This document shows, piece by piece, positions 26,901 through 36,819 of a DNA stretch of 64,000 bases; positions within the stretch are counted from its first letter, which is position 1, and the number at the start of each line of letters is the position of its first letter. The notes beneath the pieces were generated by a model that had not been told where the DNA came from, ran no database searches, and saw only the letters and a list, made by a program, of their open reading frames with translations. Source of the DNA: Ceratodon purpureus. Taxonomy: Eukaryota; Streptophyta; Bryopsida; Pseudoditrichales; Ditrichaceae. The translations under genes and the position numbers were made by a program. The stretch is from assembly GCA_014871385.1 (NCBI GenBank), contig CM026423.1, positions 19,581,690 to 19,645,689 on the forward strand, in the 5' to 3' direction.

Positions 26901-28640
26901 GGAAAGCAAAGACAGAGGCAAAGATGAAGGAGAAGGAAGACAAGAAGAAGGAGAAGGAGCAGGAAGCTAAGCTCAAGAAGGAAGTGGCAGCAAGGAACAA
27001 GGAATTGGCCAAGTTAGTTTTGAAGGAAGGGCCAGAGAAGTTGATGTCTCATGTTGGCATCTCTCCTTCAGGCAGTAGCATGCAGGCTGCCATAGTTCCT
27101 TTACTTCCTCAGGTGCCTCAGTTTTCTACCCCCATGCCTTCTCAGACTATCTACACGATTCCATGCTCGCAGTTGGATGAGGTAGACACTAGTGTTGAGA
27201 TCATCAATGATTGCCCTATGGGCATTTTGGATTTGTTTACTTCTTTATCCGAGGGGGATGTGCCTGAGATTTGGAGCAAGATCAAGGATTGGATCCAGGA
27301 CCATCACGGTAGCAAGGCTAGGAATTTTGGGGGTGAGGAGGCTGAGGCTGCTGTGGACCTGATCATTTTTGATGTGCCAGAGGATTTACCAGTTCCAGGT
27401 TTAGGGCAAGATGGTGAGATTCCCTCCTGGAACAAGCACCCCAAGATTTCAGCAGGGAAAAAAATGGAGTCTTCATGGATTAAGGCCCATTTTGAGTTTG
27501 CTATGCAGTTTCTGCAAGATGATGGAGCTTTGATTGTTTTTTACCCTGATTCAAAGTTCATTTCGAATGAGCTTATTTCCTGGGCAGAGTGGGCTAACTT
27601 CCAGGAAGAGGCCAAGTGGTTTGCAATCAATGGCCTGCCATTGACTATTCCAGACCGTTATCCACGCCAGCACAAGACTTTTATGGTCAAGTGCTTCATC
27701 AAGATGGAGAATGTCGAGGAGGAAGTTCCAAGGTCTATGTTCCAGTTTCATGATAGGGCTGAGCTTGGTGCCTATGGCATCAAGCTCTCCTCTGATGGAC
27801 ATTGCACTAATTTGATTACTGCAGATTCTCTGACAATTAATTCAGAGACTGGGGAGCCATTCAGAGGAGCACGGGAGAAGACTTCTAACCTCTTGCAGGC
27901 TCTAATTGATTTGTGCACGGTTGAGAATGACATTGTCATGGATCTCACAGCTTCTACAGGTATTAATTTGTTTTAGTTTTTTGATTAAAAGAATTTTGTA
28001 TTTCGTTTTCTAATTTTTACTTATATTTTGGAGTTCTAATTTCTGTGCAGGTGCTTCCATTCGAGCTTCCAAGAGTCTCCGGCGTCATGTCATAGGCTTT
28101 GAGCCTGACACCACCTTGTACAAGCAGGTGTTGCTGCCTCTTCTTCCAAGCACGGAGGAGGTTGAGTCTACTCCAATTCCTGTGCCTTCACCGAAGAAGA
28201 AGCGTTCGGTTGAGTCAGACGATGAGCCTGAGAGGAAGACTGCCCCCAAGCGTTCTTGTAAGTAAGTCTTTACATTCATTTGTCCTTTGTTTATTTTTTT
28301 TTAAAGTTTAGTTCAATATTTATTAGACTGTAAAATTGTCATGTGCAGTCGGAAGAAAGCGTTGAAGAATGACATTGGTGGCTCTATTATCTCGCGCCAT
28401 CTTAGCAAGATAAGGAGTCCAGTTAGACCTTTAGAGCTTCCACATTATGCAGAGATGCAAGCTCAAGCCTATTTAGCTGCTTCTTCTCCATCTATTTCAT
28501 CTGATAGAGATAGCATTTGTCGTGATGCTGAGATTTATCTTGACATAGCTGCAGAAGTTGCCAGAGTGGTATTATCTAGTGATAGCGATTCTTATCATGG
28601 TTGGATTGATACTCGTAGCGATGACGAGATGTCTTCTTGA
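20968..28640 (+). CDS. ParB/sulfiredoxin-like domain fused to a degenerate adenine DNA methyltransferase-like domain (MULE cargo gene)
   Basis: Predicted exons: 20968-21192, 21465-21602, 21795-21917, 22582-22704, 22951-23543, 23678-23879, 23965-24174, 25981-26199, 26327-27959, 28051-28261, 28349-28640. All have GT-AG borders and the phases join without a stop to 1,322 aa. Residues 1-75 are basic (RGRGRRRGS). Exons 3 and 4 encode a duplicated 41-aa module. About residues 258-400 fit a ParB/Srx fold: IPMKDVREP with a following helix, then WDGNHRHIAW (DGNHR 351-355). Residues 790-846 are a Lys/Glu coil. About 930-1190 fit an N6_N4 methyltransferase with motif IV before motif I: the position of DPPY reads DVPE (960-963), and motif I reads DLTASTG (1150-1156) then GFEPD. 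A basic nuclear-signal-like tail follows. ParB-methylase fusions are known from phages and bacteria; occurrence in a plant MULE is inferred here. Exact function is unknown, and catalysis is doubtful. Confidence 0.7.
24175..25440. repeat. Tandem array, 468-bp unit, with CCTCGGATCCGAGG palindromes, in intron of the right ParB-MTase gene
   Basis: About 2.7 units. Perfect 14-bp palindromes occur at 24237, 24515, 24705, 24983 and 25173; the last partial unit has lost its second site. A second palindrome, CGAGAATATTCTCG, follows at 24529 and 24997. The array sits in the same intron as the 306-308-bp array of the other copy. The units resemble each other mainly around the two palindromes (ACCCCC..CCATG before and GGGTGCC after the first; GTGT before the second). 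Confidence 0.9.
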
Positions 28641-28894
28641 TCATTGCATATTTACTCTATATTGTTATGTTTTCCCTACTTATATATTATAGGATTGTTT
28701 TGGCGTTGGATTTTATATTTTGCCTCAACCTCACTTTATTCTACTTCTTTATGAATTTCTATACCAGCCATAGGAGTAATTAACTCTCAGTTAATTAATT
28801 CCGCACCTTTAAATCAGTCATCCAACAATTAGATAAAAAATTATACATCCCAAAAAACTAGAAGCCGTAATAGCCGTTCTGTATATCTGTTCTT

Positions 28895-29205
28895 CACCTA
28901 ATTTTGTTTTACTTTTTTTTATCTTTCCTCTTTTTCTCCTATATGTACTTATTCATTGTTTTTTATTTTTTTGTTAATTCTTTTTTATGTTTTATCTTTT
29001 CTTTTTTTGTTTTCTTTTTTTTTATTCTTTCATTTTCTTCTTTCGTTGTTTTTGTTTTTTTTTTTTTTTTCTTCTTATTTTCCTTCATTTTTTTATTTTC
29101 TTCTCTATATCCCTTTTCATTATTTATTTTAATCTTTTTTTTTTCTTTTATTTAGTTATTTTTTTCTCTTTTCTAATTTTTTTCTTTATTTTTTTTTTTT
29201 CCTCT
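28895..29205. repeat. Pyrimidine (T-rich) tract between ParB-MTase 3' end and MULE tip
   Basis: About 310 bp almost free of purine runs on the plus strand, dominated by T with scattered C and TTCTT motifs. The phenylalanine-rich frames over it are composition artefacts. The homologous segment of the left copy lies outside the window. Confidence 0.8.
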
Positions 29206-29422
29206 TGGTCTTCATGGCGTGGAATTGATAAGATAAACGAAAAAAAAATCACAGTTTATTCGGGTATGAATCGGGTGCAAATTTCTACATTTATCAATTT
29301 AGAAGCCATTTTTTTGGAATATACCCTAAAACACCTTCCACGGTCATAGGTCCCATATATGCCATGTCATGCAAAATCATCTCAAAATATCAAATAAATA
29401 GTCAAAAAATTGAAAATTTAGT

Positions 29423-29464
29423 GCTCACCGCTCACTGCTCACCGCTCACCGCTCACAAGATAGC
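29423..29464. repeat. Terminal inverted repeat core, right MULE copy, ParB-MTase side
   Basis: Perfect inverted match over 42 bp to 16126-16167. The last six bases before the duplication (ATTCCC) differ from the other tip, so the extreme ends are not symmetrical. Confidence 0.9.
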
Positions 29465-29481
29465 ATTCCCGTGAGATTTGG

Positions 29482-32358
29482 TGGACATGTAGACATAGAA
29501 GTTAGCTACAAGATCTTACGGTTAGATGTACTAAAACAAACCCCAAGTTTGCAAAATCCACCTTGCTTTGAAGAGGGGCTGTTCTGAGGTAGTTTTGATG
29601 AAAAATACCCTCAGAACTTTAGGGGTTAAGAGATAAGTGATGCATAATCAAAATGAAGTTTTAGCACAAAATAAAGTTGTAAATATTGGGGGGAGAACAC
29701 AATAAAGTCTACCACAAAATGCAACATCTGATCACTATGAAGTGAATATGTATTGTTTATCACAACTCAAAGCTGATTTTGAACATTTTGGTGCAATTTT
29801 TTAGCATTTTTGTCACTTTTAGAATGTCATAAGTTATCTCACAAACATCTACATTAAAAAACAACTTCAATCGAAACTTAATTTGACCGCTAGTTCTAAA
29901 TCATGAAAATGAATTTTACAAAGTCTTAATTTCTTCGTTTGGTGCCATTTATTGTCTTTAGAGGATGTTTTTTTCAATTTAAAAAATAATGTTTGGTGAA
30001 AAAAAAACTCACAAAAAGTAGTGTAGGAGTGATCCTCTTAAAACGATCATTGCCATACTTTTGGAACCCTATACTAATTAATGAGTATATGAATTGATTA
30101 TTTTAGAATACCCTCACAAACATATAGAAGGCACCACCCCATCGGAAGTGATTTTTGGATAGTTTTTTATTTTTTTTATTTTTTTTTATTTTTATTTTTT
30201 TTTTTATTTTATAATTCTTTTCTAGCCAGTTGTTCAAATGACTGAATTCACTTTGCTTGGATTTAAAGCCTTCATACAATAACTTTAAACTTTCTACTTT
30301 GCACAAAACTTTTCTAAGTTGTAGAAAAACAAACAGAGAATCTATATCACCAAAAAGATTGAATTGAATTACATCTTTCTATCACCTTTGTGCAATTTTT
30401 GCAAAAGCCCTGAAATTGACAAATAGTTAAGAACTTTTTTGGTCTACTTTATTGTGCTCCTTCCGTTGACATGCAGATTATATCTTTATGATTGGATTCA
30501 ACGCAATAACAGTTCATATTTTTAAATGAATTTGTAGTATATAATTTTTTATGTATCAAATGAAAACCAACATGTTTACTCATATAATTTTGTAGTTGAT
30601 TGAAAATTAAAAGCACTAAAAATGGTTAGATATTTTATAATAGCATATCATAATTTAAATGGTTTTTTGCTTTAAAGATTTCATGGAAGAATCTAATGAA
30701 CTTTAAGTAGTTGATAAATTTAATCATAAGTAAATAATGGAAGGATAATAATCTATTTATTATCTAATGAGTTAATTCTAAAAGGTTGGATCACAGAAGA
30801 AAAAAAGTTTAAAAATTAAAAATTAATTCTCAAAAACTTTTTGTTTTTTGTTTAAAATTAAATCAATAATTAAAGTCTCAAACTTTTATATAATATCTAC
30901 TCTTTATTCATAAGTTCAAACATAGTAGAACCAAACAAGAAGTTCACCTAGAGAAGCTTGAATATCTATTTAAAGTGTGACAATTGCATCCATTTCATTG
31001 TAAATAATTAAAATTTTATTTAATTTCTTCTTAATTTTTCTGTTTTTTTTAGACAAAACTTGCAAATGTATATAAATGTAGAATCTAGAAAAATATTATT
31101 GAAATTTAAAAAATATACCTAAAAAAACAAAAATTTCAAAAAGCTTGGTTGTCCATAATTTTCTTTTAAAAATGAAGTTATTAGATTTCTAAAAATACCT
31201 TACAAAAATTTTAGGCTAAATTTCAAAAATAAAAAGTTCCATGAGGTTTTCATTTCCCATTGGTTGGAGCCTAATTCACTTTTGCAATGTTTGCTTCCAA
31301 CTAGACTATGAAAAACAAATGGATTCTAATCCAATATTTCTTCGATATAAATCCAAAAGCTAGGTACCATGACTAGCGTATGAACCATATGATAAAAACT
31401 CTTGGTTTCCTTGGACTCAAACCCAATGCATGTTGGTGTAAAGCGGCCCTTGGTTGTGATATTTGTATAATGGCAGTTAGCACTAGGACAGTGCAGTTGG
31501 GATTAATTAATTATAAGTTAGTACTAAGTGTAAGCTAATCCGTTTGGCAGATTGTAGGCACCCCTGAGTCTGAGATCTGACGGCTCGCACGAAAGAATCC
31601 AATCCTGATCTGACGGACGTCAGTGGTGGAGGCGGAATATCAGCTCTGCTCTGTCATTGCTCAGGGACCAGGGTCATTGCTCTGCAATAAGTTAATCTCT
31701 GCTGCCCTCTCAAGCTCTGAAACTCTGCCTCTGGCCCAGGCTCAGGCCAGTGTACGCCACAACACCACATTCTGTTGTTTCTGTCAAATAATTCTTTTAT
31801 TTTTCCTCATTATAAATAATTAAAGTTTAAAAAAATACTTACTGTGGGCCATGGAGATTATGTGCTTAGGAGATGTAATACCAATTCGTATTTTTCATGA
31901 AAGTCATAGCATGAAATTTGTCAATGTACGGCACCTCAACCATAGTTCATTTTCTTAGTTTTTAGAACACAATATGTTGATATTGATGTAGCTGATTTTT
32001 TAAATCAAAATCAAACGTTGAAAAGTAGAGGAAATTCTATTATGTTGTGAGCAAACTTCAAGTTCAAAGGAAGGTAATTATGAAAATAAATTTCAATGAA
32101 TCTAGAGAATTATTTTCAAAAGGAAAAACTGACTATGAATAACATTTTTAATGTCAAATTTATTTTAAAATGTGTAATTATTTAATATCAAAGAACACAA
32201 AAGAATTTGACAGTGCACATTGTTTGATTTTTTGAGAATCCTTGGGACACTGGTCATTTATAAACTGTAGTGGGTGGGTATATTCATAAACTATACGAAC
32301 AAATCCCAAGCAGCTCTGTCAAACCAAAGTGAAAGAAGTTCAAAAAGTACCGATGAGT
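29482..32358. other. Remainder of the piggyBac-like target, then AT-rich DNA without recognised genes
   Basis: The first ~145 bp belong to the interrupted piggyBac-like repeat. After 29630 the DNA is extremely AT-rich with long A and T runs. A GC-richer patch at 31540-31770 has a 66-codon frame (31623-31823) with no recognisable motif. I see no supported gene, RNA or terminal repeat. Confidence 0.4.
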
Positions 32359-32375
32359 GAAGGTGAATGAGTTTT

Positions 32376-32894
32376 TTTTGTTTTTTTTTTAAGCAAATGA
32401 ACGAATTTCATTGCAAAGAATTTAAAGTACAATCCTCATCAGACAAATGTCCAGGGCAATGACAAACTTTTGACTTCTGAACCATGTAAAAGAGAAAACA
32501 TCACAATCAGTTAGGAATTATACCACCTGGAGGGATTAGTTTCTATATGACTATAAGACCTGTTCTGTGACCAAATATATTTATATTTAGCCCATTTAGA
32601 GTCAAATGCTCTAAGTGTACTCTGAATCTGTGCTTCTAACTCTGATCTATTAATTGCTTTGAGGGTGCGTCTCCAGTCAATCCTTCCATAATCCAACATT
32701 GATTCCCAAATAAATTGCCTGACTTGAATAAACCTCCGTCTTGCACCCTCAAACACCTGGCTGTTGCGACTTCTCCAAATTGTCCATAATCCCACCCCTC
32801 TTAGCCAAGACCTTAACTACACAAATCCTCTATCTGCGTCTAAACCTTATAGCATGACCAAATAGGCATTGGGCTAAGGTCATCTTCTATGGGG
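32376..32894 (-). mobile_element. 5'-truncated LINE insertion (3' end of ORF2)
   Basis: On the minus strand a frame of about 94 codons (32511-32795) contains GLWTIWRSRNSQVFEG, the W-x-IW-x-x-RN signature of the zinc-knuckle region after plant L1-type reverse transcriptases. The copy ends in a poly-A tail on that strand (the T-run at 32376-32391 on the plus strand). It is flanked by an exact 17-bp duplication GAAGGTGAATGAGTTTT at 32359-32375 and 32895-32911. About 520 bp long, it lacks nearly all of the element and cannot be active. Confidence 0.8.
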
Positions 32895-33660
32895 GAAGGT
32901 GAATGAGTTTTGAGCCCAATAAGAATTTTCCTATTGTCTCATGAAGAGTTCAACTTCCAAATTCAAGGGGCACTACATTAGTTATTCAAGGTTGAATAGG
33001 CATAAATAGATTAAACACCTCTGTTATTGCTTCCATTTGTGGTAGAGTATGAGAAAGAATTAATTAATTAATGATGGATTATGGCAATCTATGAGACAAG
33101 GTGAGTACCCTCTTAATTTCATTTTAAATCTCTATTTTACCAAAATATAAAGAGGAATGATAAGAAACTCTCAACATGAAATTACAGTGTAAAAATAAGG
33201 GATTCAAACATTTGTGTCATGAAATCAATGCCTCCTTTACATATTCAAAGTGGCATTGCTTTAGGTAGTTGTTCAGGGCTTGCATGTCCTCCGTGCATGC
33301 CCTTAACTTACATGACTTCTGTTAATTTCTGGTACTGCTGGCCTTCCAACTTACTTCCCCATCTTCAAATGTCAGCTGCCTGTCAAACATGTCCCTCTGA
33401 ACTAGTACTCCCCCAACACATCACACCAATTGTGCAGATGCACGACTGTAAACACCCATTATAGCTCAAACTTCGATTTCATACTACTTCAAAATCTCAG
33501 TCAAGTGTACAACATACTGCACATATACTGGACCAAAATTGAAAGTGGAAATATTGAAAAATCAAAACTTGAGCAGAATTACAATGCAACTCACTAGACT
33601 GAATACAGTAGAGGATTTGGGTTGCCTTGCTGAACATGTGCCAGGGACATCAACCATAAC

Positions 33661-34062
33661 TGAGGTAACGGGCCATATTCTCAACTGAATTTTGAGTTTG
33701 CATACTTAGGCCTATGAAAAAAAAAAAGTTTACAATTTTCGGATGCTCCACAAAAGTAGTGCAAAGGCATCCTCAAAAAAATTACATTTTTTTAGCATTT
33801 CTACAATTTTCTATGAATTTTCAAGCCTGAAAGCATAGAGTGACTATTAACCCCCAATAGAACCATGGCTTTCATGAGAGGTTGGATTTTGAAGATAGTG
33901 CGCTTACTGCACCAATCACAAGCACTCAACTTTCCCAATCATAGATGTAATTAGAACATTTGTGGGAACTTTCTGAAACCAAATTGGGTGATTTTTGGAA
34001 TCGAGCTCTACAATTCTAGGGTCGGAAATTGGGCTTGCTCAGGTATATGGCCCGTTATCTCA
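33661..34062. mobile_element. Foldback/MITE-like element with ~18-bp inverted ends
   Basis: TGAGGTAACGGGCCATAT at the left end and the inverse TGAGATAACGGGCCATAT at the right end, 402 bp apart, one mismatch. No coding capacity. The flanking duplication is not clear, so the superfamily is not assigned. Confidence 0.5.
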
Positions 34063-34408
34063 AGTTCACAAAAAATAAATATAAATATAAATATTTAAAA
34101 TTTATTTTTGAAAAAATAAATTTTTATTACTATTATTATTATTAATTTTTTAAATTTTTTCCATCATATATTGTAGGATCATGAAATCAATTACCGAAAG
34201 ATTATTTGGCTCATTTTTAGAGTGTTTAAGTTGCAAGGATTGGTGAATTATATATAATGTTTAAAGTGAAGAAAACAATTTCTTTAGAGTTCTGCTACGA
34301 AGGATCTTTGTAGAATGATATTTTTTCACTTGTGAAAGGTGAGGATTATTAACCATCACAATATAGACAATCAAGACAGGTGTTGAAAGTCTTGTCGACG
34401 ACGAACGC

Positions 34409-35251
34409 ATGAGGCTTCTCAGTGCCTGGAATGAGGCCTTTGGACCCGTGGCAAAGATCTCTCTCCACTTTGAAGAAGAACGAGAGCGTCTTAAGCACGT
34501 GAACCGCAAGCTTGCGGAGAAAGAGGACAATTACGACTGTGCAGTTCATGAGTATGAGCAATCGCGAGGCGTGCTCTCGGCTATTCAAGAAGAAGCAGAA
34601 CTACAGCCAGAACAATGTGTACACACCAAGTCCCTTTCAAAAATCTGTGAGTCCCTCGTGAATTCATGGTATAAGAATGTTGAAGCAGCTCGCAAACATA
34701 TAGGAGCATGGGATTTTAAATCCAAGCGTCAAACTATAGTCGTGGCGAAGCTTGGTATAGAGTTGGCAACGATAGAAGCTGATTACAAGGCCACGTGTGC
34801 TGCAGGGTTGTCATAACGGACGGACATGGGCAAAATTTCCGGACACGGACGGACGGACGGACGGACCGGTCGGTCCGGGGTGAAAATCGGACATATTCTA
34901 TGAATATTCCTAATTTTTTCTCAAATATGCTCGAATATTCTCGAATATTCTCTTATGGACCGGACATAACCCTTAACGGACGGACGAGCGGACCGGACGG
35001 ACGGTCCGGTCCTTATGTCCCATGAACAACCTTGGTGTGCTGAAATCGACTCCAAATACAACGATCTGGATGCACCTTTGATCCATGATAGATTTAGAGT
35101 GTGCTCTCTGAGTCCACAGTTTGAGAATATGTCAGCAATTACCGTGGAAACTATTAATTTTGAAACATCGCTTTTTTCCTCTAATCAGTGTCTGAAGACC
35201 ATGACAATACTTGTGAACAATTGTATGTGGGACCAATCAGTAGACATTTAG
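34409..35251 (+). pseudogene. Unidentified coiled-coil reading frame interrupted by a hAT MITE
   Basis: The frame starting at 34409 (open upstream to about 34361) encodes a charged helical segment (EEERERLKHVNRKLAEKEDN) and continues to the hAT insertion at 34803. The insertion plus one duplication is 240 bp, a multiple of three, and the same frame continues after 35043 to a stop at 35249-35251. The host sequence was thus a continuous open frame of some 200 codons before the insertion. GC content is above its surroundings, so this may be a remnant or captured exon of a host gene. I do not recognise the family. Confidence 0.4.
34803..35034. mobile_element. hAT-type MITE, 232 bp, with 8-bp target duplication
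   Basis: Ends are CAGGGTTGTCAT and the inverse CAAGGTTGTTCAT. They are flanked by GTGTGCTG at 34795-34802 and again at 35035-35042, the 8-bp duplication expected for hAT. The interior is rich in GGAC repeats (GGACGGACGGACGGAC) and GAATATTCTC motifs, with no coding capacity. Confidence 0.85.
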
Positions 35252-36815
35252 ACTCACAATAGATGCCCGATCTGTAATCCACTGTAATCACCCGAAGTTA
35301 GAACTTCTATTTCACGGCAATCTAAGGTTTCATAAACTGTATCACACTTCTCCTAAGTTTGTTAATTACAAGCTTCATATCGGACTTATGCATGTATGGG
35401 GCTTGATGTGTAGCGACTTGATTCGTGAGGAGAAGCTTCCAGATAGCACATGCTATACTCGGCACCGCAAATTTGGCCGCATATAAACTCGGCACAAACT
35501 AAGTCACTTGGGGAGTTTACCTCGCTTTGACAAGACCGGATGAGAATGGATGACGTTTTGTTCTAAAGAAACCTCCGTGAGAGACACCACAGAAACTATC
35601 TCTATGGGTAAACTAGGTTCACCAACCCGTAGTAAATGCCTGAAATCGAGGAGCATGCCAGAAATAGTCATTCTTCTCATTGGACGAAGGAAGCCTCGAA
35701 GTTTTTTCAAGCACTTTGACCCCATGCTACTTTGGATCCTACAATACTAACACCGAAACGATCCCTCTGCCAATCAACACTAAGAGTGTAAAATACATCT
35801 ACACCATTTCGATTTTTTAGTGTAGTGGCTCCGTGTTTTCGTCTCTTATTTCGACTAGTGAATGTTATGGATTTGTTAACAAAATTTTAGATATAACAAA
35901 GGTACGGCATTTTGAAGATACAAAACCTTGTAGATCAATGAAAGGATTCTTAAAATAAATACACAATTGATTTCTCTACCTTATTTAAATTACACTTGGT
36001 AATATTTGGAAATTTCTTGTACAACCATATCAAAGTTTCTAATATCCAAATTGTAGTAACCAAATAGTTGGTTGGTAGTAGGTACCATTATGCACATGGA
36101 ATTGAATAATATTCCATTTAATTTTCTAAGATTATAATGAAACAAATCTGTAATTATATATTTCTCAACTATATAGAGTGAAGTTGGACTAAAAATGTGG
36201 AAAAATATAAACTATTATGAATGATTTGTTCATGTTCCAAAGAGAACTAGTCCTTCAAACCCAGAAAAAATAATCATGAATTTTCATACATGCATTTTAA
36301 TACTCAGCATAATTTGATGTTTTAATTACCTAGTAATTATTGTAATGTATTGCAATATGGAAAGTTGCACATATCAATATCCAAGTTAACACACTTCTTT
36401 ATACATTCATAAAGATTTTAGACTGTGTGTGAGAATTAGACCTATCCATTTTTGATCCGATACTTCACTTCATTCTTGGCCTTATTCATGATTATGATAG
36501 AGAAACATGTTTAGGTGCAAAAATGTTTAACTTACTAGATTGGAGCACATTTTGCAGTGCAAGTATTTTTTTATCACTTATTTGATGTAAGATGAGTCTA
36601 CAAATAATTCTATTGTCAATTTGTAATAGAAATTTCAGAATTTATTTGGAAGTCAAAACAATTGTGTTTTTACTACAAGTACGTAGTTGACTTTTTTATT
36701 GAAACTCATTAAAATCTAAGAATTTTTAAGCCATATAGCAACAAGTTGCGCTGTAAAATATAATCACCTTCACATTATTTTTTGCACTTTGGTTCCACTA
36801 GTGGCATCTAAGCCA
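35252..36815. other. AT-rich DNA, no gene recognised
   Basis: Short frames on both strands between 35500 and 35750 overlap each other and lack any domain. The first ~500 bp have a more gene-like composition and may belong to the same decayed locus as 34409-35251. The rest is simple AT-rich sequence. Confidence 0.35.
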
Positions 36816-36819
36816 TTAA

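Larger units (their letters stand above)
16119..29470. mobile_element. Complete giant Mutator-like transposon carrying transposase and ParB-MTase genes (right copy)
   Basis: A 13.35-kb element bounded by an exact 11-bp target duplication. The 42-bp perfect inverted core (16126-16167 and 29423-29464) extends imperfectly for some 150-200 bp inward; for example CCACGGTTATAGG and CCACGGTCATAGG occur at equivalent places. Order from left: tip, 36-bp palindrome, transposase (minus strand), divergent promoter region, ParB-MTase gene (plus strand) with an intronic palindrome array, T-rich tract, tip. Both genes are open throughout with good splice sites, so the copy looks autonomous and young. Insertion into a piggyBac-like repeat defines the ends independently. 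The Mutator assignment rests on duplication length and transposase motifs. No capsid, polymerase or integrase gene is present, which excludes a Polinton. Confidence 0.88.
15422..29625. mobile_element. piggyBac-like non-autonomous element, interrupted by the right MULE copy
   Basis: Its outer ends are TTAA plus CCCCTAAAG (15418-15430) and CTTTAGGGG plus TTAA (29617-29629). The pieces 15422-16118 and 29482-29625 together match, inverted, the uninterrupted copy at 40323-41266. TTAA duplication with C-rich short inverted ends is the piggyBac signature. No transposase frame is visible. The MULE with its 11-bp duplication lies between the pieces, so this element is the older of the two. Confidence 0.7.

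Noticed and set aside
20968-28640. Bacterial contamination as source of the ParB-methylase gene
   Set aside because: The gene has ten spliceosomal-type introns with consistent phases and lies inside a eukaryotic transposon present twice.
28904-29349. Phe-rich membrane-protein-like frames
   Set aside because: Artefact of the T-rich tract.
16119-29470. Polinton/Maverick or other virus-like element
   Set aside because: Large size and inverted ends suggested it, but there is no DNA polymerase B, integrase, capsid or protease gene, the duplication is 11 bp rather than 6, and the transposase is MULE/SWIM type.
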